Source of the DNA: Flavobacteriaceae bacterium UBA2000
GTDB taxonomy: Bacteria; Bacteroidota; Bacteroidia; Flavobacteriales; Flavobacteriaceae
Length of the DNA stretch: 32,574 nt
Assembly (NCBI GenBank): GCA_002335345.1
Contig: DDCS01000005.1
Coordinates: 1-32,574 of the forward strand
Reading direction: 5' to 3'
How positions within the stretch are numbered: the first letter of the stretch is position 1; each line of letters opens with the position of its first letter. Both the position numbers and the translations under genes were made by a program. Positions 14,993-22,146 of the stretch are shown in pieces. The notes under the pieces are model-generated. The model did not search any database, had not been told where the DNA came from, and saw nothing but the letters and a program-made list of their open reading frames with translations.

Positions 14993-15699
14993 TTGAAAAC
15001 GGCGTGTTTGGCAATCCAGCCAATAATTTTCACTCCGGCAAAGATAACACCTTTTAAAGTCCCTGAAACTTTTGATACCCCGATGCGATTTCTGTAAGGT
15101 ACCGGAATTTCTATATAATTGAGATTCATATTCAGGGCCTTGAGTTGCATTTCGATCGTCCAGCCATAAGTCATGTCGGACATATTCATCGCCATGAGTT
15201 GTTCATAGCCTATGGCGCGAAAGGGCCCTAGGTCTGTGTAACGCGCGCCAAATAAATGACGCATAAGCCAAGTGGCCAGCCAATTGCCAAAGCGTTGAGG
15301 TGGGGTCATCGCTCCAGCTTCCATCAATTTAGAGTCTCTTGAACCGATGACAAGATCCATATTTTTTTCTTCAATCGGGGCGACCAAAGCATCGAGGTAT
15401 TCAGGATAGTCGCTGTAGTCGCCATCAAGAAATACAATGATCTCCGGCGTTTGTTCAGGGTGTTTCAGCGCTCTTGATTTGATGTGTTTCAGGGCACGCA
15501 TACAAGCATATCCATATCCTCGACGAGATTCATTGAGGACCAAAGCACCATGTTTTTTGGCTACGGCTGCGGTGTTGTCCGAAGAGCCGTTGTCGACAAC
15601 AATGACTTCTGTAGCTGATTTTGGGAGGTCATCCAGCACATGTCCGATGGCCCCAGCTTCATTGATAGCAGGAATAATTACCGTGATTTTTGCCCTCAA
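14989..15699 (-). CDS. GT2 glycosyltransferase, dolichol-phosphate mannosyltransferase (DPM1)-like
   Basis: This 236-residue soluble GT-A enzyme has VIIPAINEAGAIG at the N-terminus, VVDNGSSDNT (about 34-43) for the nucleotide, and a DxD motif at D92-D94 (FLDGDYSDYP), followed by the conserved GSRD and the acceptor region LGPFRAIGYEQL. DPM1-type enzymes transfer mannose or glucose from a nucleotide sugar to polyprenyl phosphate at the cytoplasmic face of the inner membrane. It has no membrane helices, as for DPM1 without the GtrB-type tail. Its stop and the next start share ATGA. The MerT-like gene precedes it by 8 bases. The sugar is unknown. Confidence 0.87.
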   Translation of the reverse strand: MRAKITVIIPAINEAGAIGHVLDDLPKSATEVIVVDNGSSDNTAAVAKKHGALVLNESRRGYGYACMRALKHIKSRALKHPEQTPEIIVFLDGDYSDYPEYLDALVAPIEEKNMDLVIGSRDSKLMEAGAMTPPQRFGNWLATWLMRHLFGARYTDLGPFRAIGYEQLMAMNMSDMTYGWTIEMQLKALNMNLNYIEIPVPYRNRIGVSKVSGTLKGVIFAGVKIIGWIAKHAVFK

Positions 15700-15707
15700 A
15701 ATAGTCT

Positions 15708-16121
15708 CTATTTGCCCTCTAGTTCGATTTGCTGCTGAGGCACAATATAGGTGTCAAAATACCAAGAGGAAAATTCTTCTAGCCCGATAAACAATAGAAT
15801 TCCAAGAATAATAATCAAAGCCCCTACAAGCAGTAAATTCAGTTTTTTGCGCTTAGGATCGATAGAGCATTGATCTTGAGTTGTTTTGTATTTGTAGATC
15901 CCATAGGCGCCAATGAGGACAGCAACCACGCGAAGCAAGATCGCGCCAGTACCCAATGAGCCGTCTTCTTGGTAAAAAAAGTCTGCAAAAGAAATGGCGA
16001 CAACACCGCCCATAAGCCCAAGCATAAATAAAACGGCAGGGGCGACACAACACAAGATCCCTGCCAAAGCAGACATGAGTCCATATTTGAGCGTCCATTT
16101 AAAAATACTGGGTGTTTTCAT
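15708..16121 (-). CDS. MerT-like three-helix membrane protein with Cys-Cys motif
   Basis: This 137-residue protein has three predicted transmembrane helices (about 15-45, 59-77 and 94-114). The first carries a vicinal cysteine pair, C24-C25, in GILCCVAPAVLFMLGLMGG. A third cysteine, C85, lies in the loop between helices 2 and 3 (TTQDQCSID). This is the topology and cysteine layout of the mercuric ion transporter MerT, where the cysteine pair in helix 1 and loop cysteines pass Hg(II) inward, although overall identity looks low. In an arsenosugar operon it is a good candidate for moving arsenite or a trivalent methyl-arsenic species, or the finished product, across the inner membrane. That function is inference. 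It lies 22 bases after the arsenosugar glycosyltransferase gene and 8 before the DPM1-like gene. Confidence 0.7.
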   Translation of the reverse strand: MKTPSIFKWTLKYGLMSALAGILCCVAPAVLFMLGLMGGVVAISFADFFYQEDGSLGTGAILLRVVAVLIGAYGIYKYKTTQDQCSIDPKRKKLNLLLVGALIIILGILLFIGLEEFSSWYFDTYIVPQQQIELEGK

Positions 16122-16143
16122 AAAGTGAATCTAAGCCACTAAT

Positions 16144-16890
16144 TTACTCATTTTTTGGGGTATTGGGCCACACATTTCTTTGGTAGTAGGCCCACAGTTG
16201 TGCGGGGCTATGTCCACGTCGGTAATTGACTTGGATCACCCAAAAGTGCCATTGTAATTGCCAAAGCCCACGAGATTTATATTTGCGGGCTGAACTGATC
16301 ACTTTTTGGGGCAAGACGCAAAAGCGGGTCTGGGCATATAAACGGTCAATTAAATTTAAGTCTTCACAGATAATGTAGTCTTCTGAATAGCCCCCGATTT
16401 GGTCGAAAAGCGTTTTACGCACAAAAAGACTTTGGTCCCCGCCGCGACAGAATTTCCAATTAAAGCGGGTACCCCAGCCAGCTATTTTCAGCCACCAATG
16501 CGGCAGGTCAAATGCCATGCGAAAACAACCTGCTTGGCCGTCTTTGTGCTCCTGATTTATAATGTGTTGATCGTAGTTTTCTGGGGGCAGCGTGTCTGCG
16601 TGAATAAAATAGAGGAGCTTAGCGCGGGCGTGTGACGCACCCAAATTCATTTGGCGGGCTCGGCCAGCGGGGCCTTGAAGCAGCGTGACATTTTTCTGAG
16701 CGTTCTTTTTCTGCCAATGCTTCACCGAGCTTTGGGTTTGGTCTGAACTGCCCCCATCGACGATGATAACCTCTATGCGATGGGGATAAACGGCACGCTG
16801 AAATAGTGTTTCAATGGTCTGTAGAATATGGTTCGCCTCATTTAAGGTCGGGACGACTACAGAGAGATTAAGTGGGTTGCCTTGATTCAC
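16144..16890 (-). CDS. TIGR04283-type arsenosugar biosynthesis glycosyltransferase
   Basis: This 248-residue GT-A protein shows SVVVPTLNEANHI at the N-terminus, VIIVDGGSSDQT (nucleotide binding), GPAGRARQMNLGASHARAKL, and the DxD-like FIHADTLPP, then CRGGDQSLFVRK and ICEDLNLIDRL. The GRARQMNxGA and RGGDQSLF signatures are those of the group annotated as TIGR04283, transferases that travel with ArsS. It probably adds a glycosyl or related aglycone unit in arsenosugar assembly; exact donor and acceptor are not established to my knowledge. It follows the DUF547 gene by 5 bases. The third C-terminal part is Trp/Tyr-rich and may bind membrane. Confidence 0.87.
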   Translation of the reverse strand: MNQGNPLNLSVVVPTLNEANHILQTIETLFQRAVYPHRIEVIIVDGGSSDQTQSSVKHWQKKNAQKNVTLLQGPAGRARQMNLGASHARAKLLYFIHADTLPPENYDQHIINQEHKDGQAGCFRMAFDLPHWWLKIAGWGTRFNWKFCRGGDQSLFVRKTLFDQIGGYSEDYIICEDLNLIDRLYAQTRFCVLPQKVISSARKYKSRGLWQLQWHFWVIQVNYRRGHSPAQLWAYYQRNVWPNTPKNE

Positions 16891-16895
16891 CGAGA

Positions 16896-17699
16896 TTAAT
16901 TATTTAGCGACCAATCATAGGACAAATAACTGATGGCTACATTTGGGGCAAAGTTGTGCTTGGTGTATTGATTGATCAGTTGAATCAAGTCTTCAGTTGG
17001 GCCAAAATCACGCTTAAACCACAGAAAAATACGCGAGAGATTCAGGCGTTTTTCGGTGTAATTATTTTTTGTTGAATCGTTAAAAAAGACCGATGCAGCG
17101 CGATTGAGTTGTCGGTCAATTTGATCCCCCCGGTAGGCTTCATTAGACAGAATAGGACATGATTTTGAGGCGCAATTAATGGCGAAATGAATACGCGGCT
17201 CTTCAAACTTTCTCAAAATTTCGTGTTCTATGTCATCCAAAGTCCAGGCGTTATTTTTGCTTTTGAGCACCGTCTGCTTCCATGGTCGACTCAGGTCTTT
17301 AATGCTGCTTAAAGGCAGGTTATCGCAAATAAGTTTAACGGTGCAGGCGTTATAGGCATTAATCCAAAAGGCCAATTGCTCCTCTTTTGAACGAATTTTA
17401 ATTCCTTCAGCCTCTTTTGACAGTGCGCTGATATATCGGTTAAGGTCGCTGATATCACCTTGAAAGCTTGAGTAATCCACACGGCCTTGATCACTGACAT
17501 GACGTTTTAAAAGATGATCCCATAATTGGTGATCGATTCCTTCTTGTCCCAATTTTATTTGCCCCGCGCTGCCCTGCGTCATGTTCTGCGCGCTTGTTTT
17601 TGCGCTTGTTTGCGTTCTGATCTGCGCGCTTGTCTGGAGGTTGGTCTGGGCGTTGAGACCAAAGCCTATGAGTAAAATGAGCCAAAAATATTTCATCAC
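16896..17699 (-). CDS. Exported DUF547-family protein
   Basis: This 267-residue protein has a signal peptide (MMKYFWLILLIGFGLNAQ), a low-complexity Gln/Thr/Ser/Ala linker (about 18-50), and a DUF547 domain with FWINAYNACTVKLI, HFAINCASKSCPIL, FLWFKRDFG and the C-terminal SYDWSLN. The conserved Cys pair in NCASKSCP and the NAYNA motif suggest an enzyme-like fold, but no activity is known for DUF547 that I can name. Its place between ArsM and the TIGR04283 transferase, with a 29-base gap before it and 5 after, puts a periplasmic step inside the arsenosugar operon. DUF547 genes do recur near arsenosugar genes in Bacteroidetes, to my memory. Confidence 0.83.
   Translation of the reverse strand: MMKYFWLILLIGFGLNAQTNLQTSAQIRTQTSAKTSAQNMTQGSAGQIKLGQEGIDHQLWDHLLKRHVSDQGRVDYSSFQGDISDLNRYISALSKEAEGIKIRSKEEQLAFWINAYNACTVKLICDNLPLSSIKDLSRPWKQTVLKSKNNAWTLDDIEHEILRKFEEPRIHFAINCASKSCPILSNEAYRGDQIDRQLNRAASVFFNDSTKNNYTEKRLNLSRIFLWFKRDFGPTEDLIQLINQYTKHNFAPNVAISYLSYDWSLNN
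17585..17633 (-). repeat. Direct repeats in the linker of the DUF547 gene
   Basis: TCTGCGCGCTTGT occurs at 17585-17597 and again at 17621-17633 (36 bases apart, in frame, 12 codons). A partial copy TGCGCTTGTTT lies between them at 17601. They encode the Thr/Ser/Ala/Gln linker after the signal peptide, which seems to grow and shrink by slippage. Confidence 0.65.
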
Positions 17700-17728
17700 C
17701 TTATGCGTCTATCGTATCTATAGGATAA

Positions 17729-18697
17729 TTAACAACACCCGCCCCCATCATAGTGATAGGTCGATGGACTAATAAAAATATCGTTTCTGTTCAACGCAGC
17801 CAGCGCGGCGGCAGTTTTATCGCATATAGCCAAAGGTTGATTCGGCATCAGCACATGGCCTTTTTTATCGTCAAAATAGGGTTGGTCACCATAGTAAATG
17901 GCGGCTTTACCCGTAAAAATGCAAGGGCCATCATCGGGCATCGGGTCTTTGATCGCGGCCACTTCTATGGATTCAATATAGATTAATTCCTCTGTGGGGT
18001 AATGGCCTGGATCCAGAATACGATAAGGTTTTCTAGCGCGTATTTCAATAGTGCCAAAGCCGGCATCGGTAAGGGCCTTTACGTATTGATCGATGGGTAA
18101 ACTCCCACTAAGACACAAGGCCCGTAGTCGCTCGTCTTCTCTGAGTGTTACATTCATTTCTTGTTCGCAGGTAGGGTCACTCATGACCAGGCGTCCGTGT
18201 GGTTTGAGGACTCTGTACATTTCGGCAACAGCCTTTTTAAGTTCTTGATCTTTGAAGATGTTAAAAAGACAATTTTGGGCCGCGACATCCACGCTTTCAT
18301 TCTCAAGGGGAAGATTTAGGGCATCTCCCTTGCGCAATGAGACAAAATCTGACGAAAACCAGGGGTTTAGAGCTTCTGCTTCTTTGAAATTTGCCTGGGA
18401 AGCTTCAAGCATTTCATCGACGACATCTACGCCTATGACCTTTCCTTTTTCTCTTGAGAAATAAGCAAATTGCAGCAGCTCCATTCCGCCGCCGACACCG
18501 ACATAGAGAATTTTGGGATTACGGCTTAAATCGCGCGGATGTACCGTTGAGCCACAACCGTAATTCATTTCCTGCATGATTTTTGGGATTTTAAGTCCTG
18601 GCAATTCCCATATGGGGTTGGTGGTACAGCACAACCCAATATCTGGAGTTTCTGCTGCTTTTTTATAGACGTCTTTGGTGGTATCTAAATAACTCAT
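17729..18697 (-). CDS. arsM: Arsenosugar-type arsenite S-adenosylmethionine methyltransferase
   Basis: This 322-residue class I SAM-dependent methyltransferase methylates arsenite stepwise to methyl- and dimethylarsenicals, the first committed steps to arsenosugars. The SAM motif I is ILYVGVGGG (about 63-71), followed by GVDVVDEML. Candidate arsenic-binding cysteines are C23-C24 (GLCCTTNP), C48 (YGCGS) and the terminal C321-C322 (GGGCC). The N-terminal CC and C-terminal GGGCC are typical of the long ArsM form found with ArsS and differ from the shorter ArsM of detoxification operons. Its start overlaps the PNP stop by 4 bases, so both are coupled. The family also holds other methyltransferases, but the ArsS context makes the call firm. 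Confidence 0.92.
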   Translation of the reverse strand: MSYLDTTKDVYKKAAETPDIGLCCTTNPIWELPGLKIPKIMQEMNYGCGSTVHPRDLSRNPKILYVGVGGGMELLQFAYFSREKGKVIGVDVVDEMLEASQANFKEAEALNPWFSSDFVSLRKGDALNLPLENESVDVAAQNCLFNIFKDQELKKAVAEMYRVLKPHGRLVMSDPTCEQEMNVTLREDERLRALCLSGSLPIDQYVKALTDAGFGTIEIRARKPYRILDPGHYPTEELIYIESIEVAAIKDPMPDDGPCIFTGKAAIYYGDQPYFDDKKGHVLMPNQPLAICDKTAAALAALNRNDIFISPSTYHYDGGGCC

Positions 18698-19524
18698 AAG
18701 GATAAACGCTCAATTAAAATTTTAAATAATTCAACCATTTTGGGTTCAGCTTTTTTTGCACTGGCGATAATGTCACTGATGTCCACGGGTGCCAAATGGT
18801 CTGGATCGCACTCATCTGTTAATACCGAAATGGCCGCCACGGGTAAGGATAAATGATTGGCGACTATAATCTCAGGAACAGTACTCATGCCTACGGCATC
18901 TCCTCCGATAAGTCTTAAATAGCGATACTCGGCCTTAGTTTCGAGTTCAGGTCCCCGCACGCCAATATAAACCCCTTGATGAAGATCTATGCCACGCTCT
19001 TGGGCAATGGCGCGCAAAGAGGCGCACATTTCTAGATCATATGGTGTGTTGAGGTCTACAAATCGTTCCCCCATTTGATCGACCCCTTTAAAAGCCAATG
19101 GGGAACAACCTTGCAGATTAATGTGATCGGTTATGAGCATCATTTCCCCTTTTTTATAATTGAGATTTAGAGCGCCAGAGGCATTGCTCACCAATAGGCG
19201 CTTTACGCCAAGGGCACGCATGACCCGAATGGGAAAAGTCACCTCTTCTGGAGTATATCCTTCGTAAAGATGAAATCTACCCTGCATTACGATTACTTTT
19301 TTTCCGCCAAGAATGCCATAAATAAGCTTTCCTTGATGAAATTCCACGGTAGCGGTTGGAAAATGGGGTATGGCCGAATAATGTGCTTCTTGCTCTATAG
19401 TGACGGCATCGACCAGTGCCCCGAGGCCGGTGCCAAGCACAATGCCAATTTCGGGTTGGTCAAATCCGCGTGCTTCGAGATAACTCTTGGCCTGTTCTAC
19501 CTGTTGTATGAGAATGGGTTTCAT
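18694..19524 (-). CDS. Purine nucleoside phosphorylase, probably adenine-type, in the arsenosugar operon
   Basis: This 276-residue trimeric-type PNP/MTAP family enzyme cleaves N-ribosyl bonds with phosphate. Motifs are GIVLGTGLGA (phosphate loop, about 27-36), MQGRFHLYEGY (H85), SNASGALN, and GMSTVPEI. The base-recognition position reads ISVLTDECD: D237 stands where guanine/hypoxanthine-specific PNPs have Asn, and where 5'-methylthioadenosine phosphorylase has an Asp that binds the 6-amino group of adenine. ArsS makes a 5'-deoxy-5'-dimethylarsinoyl adenosine-type product, so this enzyme is well placed to release adenine and leave arsinoyl-ribose 1-phosphate for glycosyl transfer. General purine salvage is the alternative. 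Stop and start overlap with ArsM (4 bases) and with the CofC-like gene (4 bases). Confidence 0.88.
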   Translation of the reverse strand: MKPILIQQVEQAKSYLEARGFDQPEIGIVLGTGLGALVDAVTIEQEAHYSAIPHFPTATVEFHQGKLIYGILGGKKVIVMQGRFHLYEGYTPEEVTFPIRVMRALGVKRLLVSNASGALNLNYKKGEMMLITDHINLQGCSPLAFKGVDQMGERFVDLNTPYDLEMCASLRAIAQERGIDLHQGVYIGVRGPELETKAEYRYLRLIGGDAVGMSTVPEIIVANHLSLPVAAISVLTDECDPDHLAPVDISDIIASAKKAEPKMVELFKILIERLSL

Positions 19525-20132
19525 TTTATTAAAGGATTAAATACTTCTTCAGGATAAAGATCTTCAAATTGATCTATATCGTTTTTAATAGGGAGAAGAA
19601 ATGGTGAATCTGGTTTCAAATTAATTAAAGTATCTGTTAAAACTGTGGCACTCCCCCAAATTTTATTTTCAAACAAATCGGGATTCATCTGGGTCATCCC
19701 GATGAGATAATATCCACCATCTCGGGCAGGCCCGATAACGGTTTTATGCGTGTCTAGGCGGTCAAAGGCCTGAACAATTAATTCTGGGGTCAGGTCGTAT
19801 AAATCGCTACCGATGACAATCGCTTTTTTTGCTCCGTTGGTCAATGCAGTGTTTATGGCGTTAGCCATGCGCGCCCCCAGATCATCGCCCTGCTGCACAT
19901 CCTTATCGAACACTTTGGGGTCAAAAGCATCTTGGGGCTCTAAGTAATTGCTGTAAAAAACGACTCGTTTGGCGGGAACCTCAGCGGTAATCTTTGCCGT
20001 GTGCTCCAGCAAAAATTTGTAAACCGCTAAAGCTTTTTCTGGGCCAATACGCGCCGCTAGGCGCGTTTTACACTGCCCTAAAATTGGATTTTTACAAAAG
20101 ATAATGAGATGATTTTCTCTGGTTTGGTTCAT
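19521..20132 (-). CDS. TIGR04282-type CofC-like transferase of arsenosugar biosynthesis
   Basis: This 203-residue protein has a nucleotidyltransferase/glycosyltransferase-A-like fold related to CofC. Motifs are LIIFCKNPILGQCKTRLA (nucleotide binding, about 9-26), QGDDLGARMANAI, IGSDLYDLTPELI (metal-binding Asp) and GPARDGGYYLIGM. Proteins of this group are annotated TIGR04282, rSAM/selenodomain-associated transferase 1, and travel with ArsS. It probably activates or transfers a glycosyl or glyceryl-phosphate unit during arsenosugar assembly, but the reaction is unproven. Its 3' end overlaps the PNP start by 4 bases. A 39-base gap upstream separates it from the rhodanese gene and contains the short palindrome CTAAG-T-CTTAG at 20141-20151. 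Confidence 0.85.
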   Translation of the reverse strand: MNQTRENHLIIFCKNPILGQCKTRLAARIGPEKALAVYKFLLEHTAKITAEVPAKRVVFYSNYLEPQDAFDPKVFDKDVQQGDDLGARMANAINTALTNGAKKAIVIGSDLYDLTPELIVQAFDRLDTHKTVIGPARDGGYYLIGMTQMNPDLFENKIWGSATVLTDTLINLKPDSPFLLPIKNDIDQFEDLYPEEVFNPLIK

Positions 20133-20171
20133 GATTTAGCCTAAGTCTTAGCGCACAACAAGGTTTAACAT

Positions 20172-20672
20172 TCAAAAGGTAGGGGTGCCTTTTTCGACAT
20201 ATCGTGCCCAGTTTTTGTCATAGCCATGTAGGGCAAGTGTTGGTTTATTTTGTGAATCAACCACGGGATGACTTTGATTATACCATTGAAAAATACCCCC
20301 GTAAAGGTTGAATATCTTGTAATAACCTAACTGTTTGAGTTTGACACCAATTTGTTCTGATCGAACCCCGATAGAGCAATAAACCACTATTGGAGTGGAC
20401 GGCGCTATATTTAATGCATTGATTTTATGGGCATCAAATTCGTCGTAACCCACAAACCGTGCCCCTTGGATATGGGACACTTCATATTCTTTTAGTGCCC
20501 GTGTGTCCAAAAATAGAACACTGTCTTTTTGATGCCATTGGAATGCCGCATCGGTATTTATATAGGGAATTATACCGGTATTATAGCGCTTTAAGGCTTT
20601 GTCAATCGGGCTTTGACTCCAGGCACTTAGCGTGATCATGATTATGCCAAATAAGGGAATAAGTCTTTTCAT
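20172..20672 (-). CDS. Exported rhodanese-like protein in the arsenosugar operon
   Basis: This 166-residue protein has a signal peptide (MKRLIPLFGIIMITLSAWSQS) and one rhodanese domain with the DTRALKEYEVSHIQGARFVG substrate-loop region and the active-site Cys loop VVYCSIGVRSEQ. Rhodaneses carry a persulfide sulfur; here it would act outside the cytoplasm. Thio-arsenosugars are known natural products, so sulfur transfer to an arsenosugar is imaginable, but so is simple arsenite binding by the loop Cys. The ATG at 20672 shares ATGA with the ArsS stop, which decides this start over the one at 20690. Its presence in this operon agrees with the TIGR-annotated arsenosugar neighbourhoods I recall. 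Confidence 0.87.
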   Translation of the reverse strand: MKRLIPLFGIIMITLSAWSQSPIDKALKRYNTGIIPYINTDAAFQWHQKDSVLFLDTRALKEYEVSHIQGARFVGYDEFDAHKINALNIAPSTPIVVYCSIGVRSEQIGVKLKQLGYYKIFNLYGGIFQWYNQSHPVVDSQNKPTLALHGYDKNWARYVEKGTPTF

Positions 20673-21736
20673 ATGACGGCCCCTTGACAACTACTGCCGG
20701 CCCCTGCGGTACAGCCATAACAGTGTTGTGAAATTTTAATGAGACGCCCCTCCATCAGGTCGTTTTGGTACTGAGCAATATGTTGTCGGGCATCATTAAT
20801 CGGCATTTGTAGCATTTGATTGAAATCACAATCAAAAAGATAGCCGTCCCATGAAACGGACAAGGTGTTGAGGCACATTACCGCCCTGGCTGCTGCGGGA
20901 TTAAACGATTCCACGAGCGTCCACATATAGTCTTCATAATTGTCTGAAGCAATGAGATAATCTAGAAATCTAGAAATGGGTAAATTGGTTAGGGCAAAAA
21001 GTCCATTAAATTTTATGTTAAAGCTTTGATCCAAGCGCCTTTTGAAATCTTGGCAGAGGGCTTCTTGGTCTCCCGGTAAAAAAGCCCCACTTGGGTTGTA
21101 AACTAAATCCAGTGTCAGGTTGCTCCCCGTTAGGCCATAACCTACATCATTAAGCATTTTTAGGGCCTTAATAGAATCCTCAAACACTCCTGAACCGCGC
21201 TGACGATCTGTTTTTTCTTTGGTCCAATGGGGCATGCTGCTCACGACATGTACCTGGTGTTGCGCAAAGAATTCAGGTAAATCGTGGTATTTTTTATTGG
21301 CCACAATTATGGTCAGGTTACTGCGTACGATTATTTCATTCACCCCACGTGCTTTGGCCTGGGTAACAAACCACCGGAAGTTCGGATTCATCTCGGGGGC
21401 CCCACCGGTGAGGTCTAAAGTTTTTACGCCACTGGATTCCATGACCTTGAGGCAGTGCTCCATGGTTTCTTGTGTCATGATTTCTTTTCGGTCTGGACCC
21501 GCATCCACATGACAATGCGCACAAACCTGATTACACATATAACCCAGGTTCACTTGAAGGATATCCAGCCCCGTTGTTTTTAAGGGAGCACCCAGACTTT
21601 GCTGTATTTTTTGGCCGAATTTTGGTGCGTCCCCATTGGAAAAAATACCCTCCTCTAAAATTTTAAGCTGTCGCTCTGTTTGGGCCAGCGGACTTTGTCT
21701 TTTGTGTAAAGATTGTAATACTTTGGTTTGGCTCAT
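20669..21736 (-). CDS. arsS: Radical SAM enzyme of arsenosugar biosynthesis ArsS (Cys form)
   Basis: This 355-residue enzyme joins the 5'-deoxyadenosyl group of SAM to a dimethylarsenical, the key step to arsenosugars. The iron-sulfur motif CxxxCxxC is at C68, C72 and C75 (YMCNQVCAHCHVDAG), followed by DLTGGAPEMN (GGE-like SAM motif). The C-terminal signature HCYGCTAGAGSSCQGA has C339, C342 and C350. Many relatives carry selenocysteine at the position of C350; here the codon is TGT (20687-20689 on the complementary strand), so no recoding is needed. It lies 6 bases after the peroxidase-like gene, and its stop overlaps the rhodanese start. The chemistry is established for homologues; for this protein it is by family. 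Confidence 0.93.
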   Translation of the reverse strand: MSQTKVLQSLHKRQSPLAQTERQLKILEEGIFSNGDAPKFGQKIQQSLGAPLKTTGLDILQVNLGYMCNQVCAHCHVDAGPDRKEIMTQETMEHCLKVMESSGVKTLDLTGGAPEMNPNFRWFVTQAKARGVNEIIVRSNLTIIVANKKYHDLPEFFAQHQVHVVSSMPHWTKEKTDRQRGSGVFEDSIKALKMLNDVGYGLTGSNLTLDLVYNPSGAFLPGDQEALCQDFKRRLDQSFNIKFNGLFALTNLPISRFLDYLIASDNYEDYMWTLVESFNPAAARAVMCLNTLSVSWDGYLFDCDFNQMLQMPINDARQHIAQYQNDLMEGRLIKISQHCYGCTAGAGSSCQGAVI

Positions 21737-21742
21737 GGCGAC

Positions 21743-22072
21743 TTATGAATCCAATTTATTGACCTTATTCATCATCATTACCCCATGGACCAGCGTAGCA
21801 CCACTTTTTATAGCAGCCCCAACATGGACGGCCTCCATCATTTCTTCTTTGGTAATCCCGCGCTCTAATCCGTCTTTGGTATAAGCATCAATACAATAAG
21901 GGCACATCTCCGTGTGGGCAACAGCAAGGGCGATCAGGGACTTCTCTCTCGGGGTCAAAGCCCCTTCTTTAAAAACACTGTTGTAGTAGTCAAAAAATTT
22001 TTCTCCCAGGGATTCACTCCACTCGGTAATGCGGCCAAATTTTCTGAGATCTTTTGGGTCGTAATAAGACAT
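21743..22072 (-). CDS. Arsenosugar-associated AhpD/carboxymuconolactone-decarboxylase-like protein
   Basis: This 109-residue all-alpha protein has the AhpD core: EKSLIALAVAHTEMCPYCIDAYT with a redox CxxC at C57 and C60, followed by EEMMEAVHVGAAIKSGATLVHG. It matches the group annotated as arsenosugar biosynthesis-associated peroxidase-like protein (TIGR04169). It could reduce pentavalent arsenicals or guard thiols, but no activity is proven that I know. It is the first gene of the run that leads to ArsS, ArsM and further, and its upstream region holds direct repeats, a -7 box and a palindrome. The ArsS start follows 6 bases after its stop. Confidence 0.9.
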   Translation of the reverse strand: MSYYDPKDLRKFGRITEWSESLGEKFFDYYNSVFKEGALTPREKSLIALAVAHTEMCPYCIDAYTKDGLERGITKEEMMEAVHVGAAIKSGATLVHGVMMMNKVNKLDS

Positions 22073-22091
22073 AAATGTATTTTTTAGCGAT

Positions 22092-22109
22092 TAAATCGTT
22101 TCCGATTTA
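22092..22109. promoter_or_regulatory. Palindrome TAAATCG-TTTC-CGATTTA, operator-like, before the arsenosugar operon
   Basis: TAAATCG (22092-22098) and CGATTTA (22103-22109) are perfect 7-base inverted arms around TTTC. On the transcribed strand the loop is GAAA, so an RNA hairpin is also possible. It lies just downstream of the -7-like box and 20 bases before the first start codon. Its segment AAATCGTTTCCGA recurs with one change at 26333-26345 ahead of the sugar operon. Confidence 0.45.
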
Positions 22110-22115
22110 GGTTCC

Positions 22116-22123
22116 TAAAGATA
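22116..22123 (-). promoter_or_regulatory. Probable -7 box (TATCTTTA) of the arsenosugar operon
   Basis: Read on the minus strand, TATCTTTA matches TAnnTTTG at seven of eight positions. There is no TTTG -33 at the correct distance; instead the first of three TTAACGC repeats starts there (22147). This fits an activator-dependent promoter. The leader would be about 37 bases. Confidence 0.4.
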
Positions 22124-22146
22124 CAACTTCGGCAGAAAGACATCCC

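Noticed and set aside
20687..20689. Possible selenocysteine in the C-terminal motif of ArsS
   Set aside because: The codon is TGT, an ordinary Cys, and the frame ends a few codons later at a normal TGA. This is the Cys form of the family.
12478..22072. Counting this run as thirteen genes, as stated in the summary
   Set aside because: Recounting the listed coding regions gives twelve genes (22072, 21736, 20672, 20132, 19524, 18697, 17699, 16890, 16121, 15699, 14992 and 13482 as starts). Twelve is the correct number.
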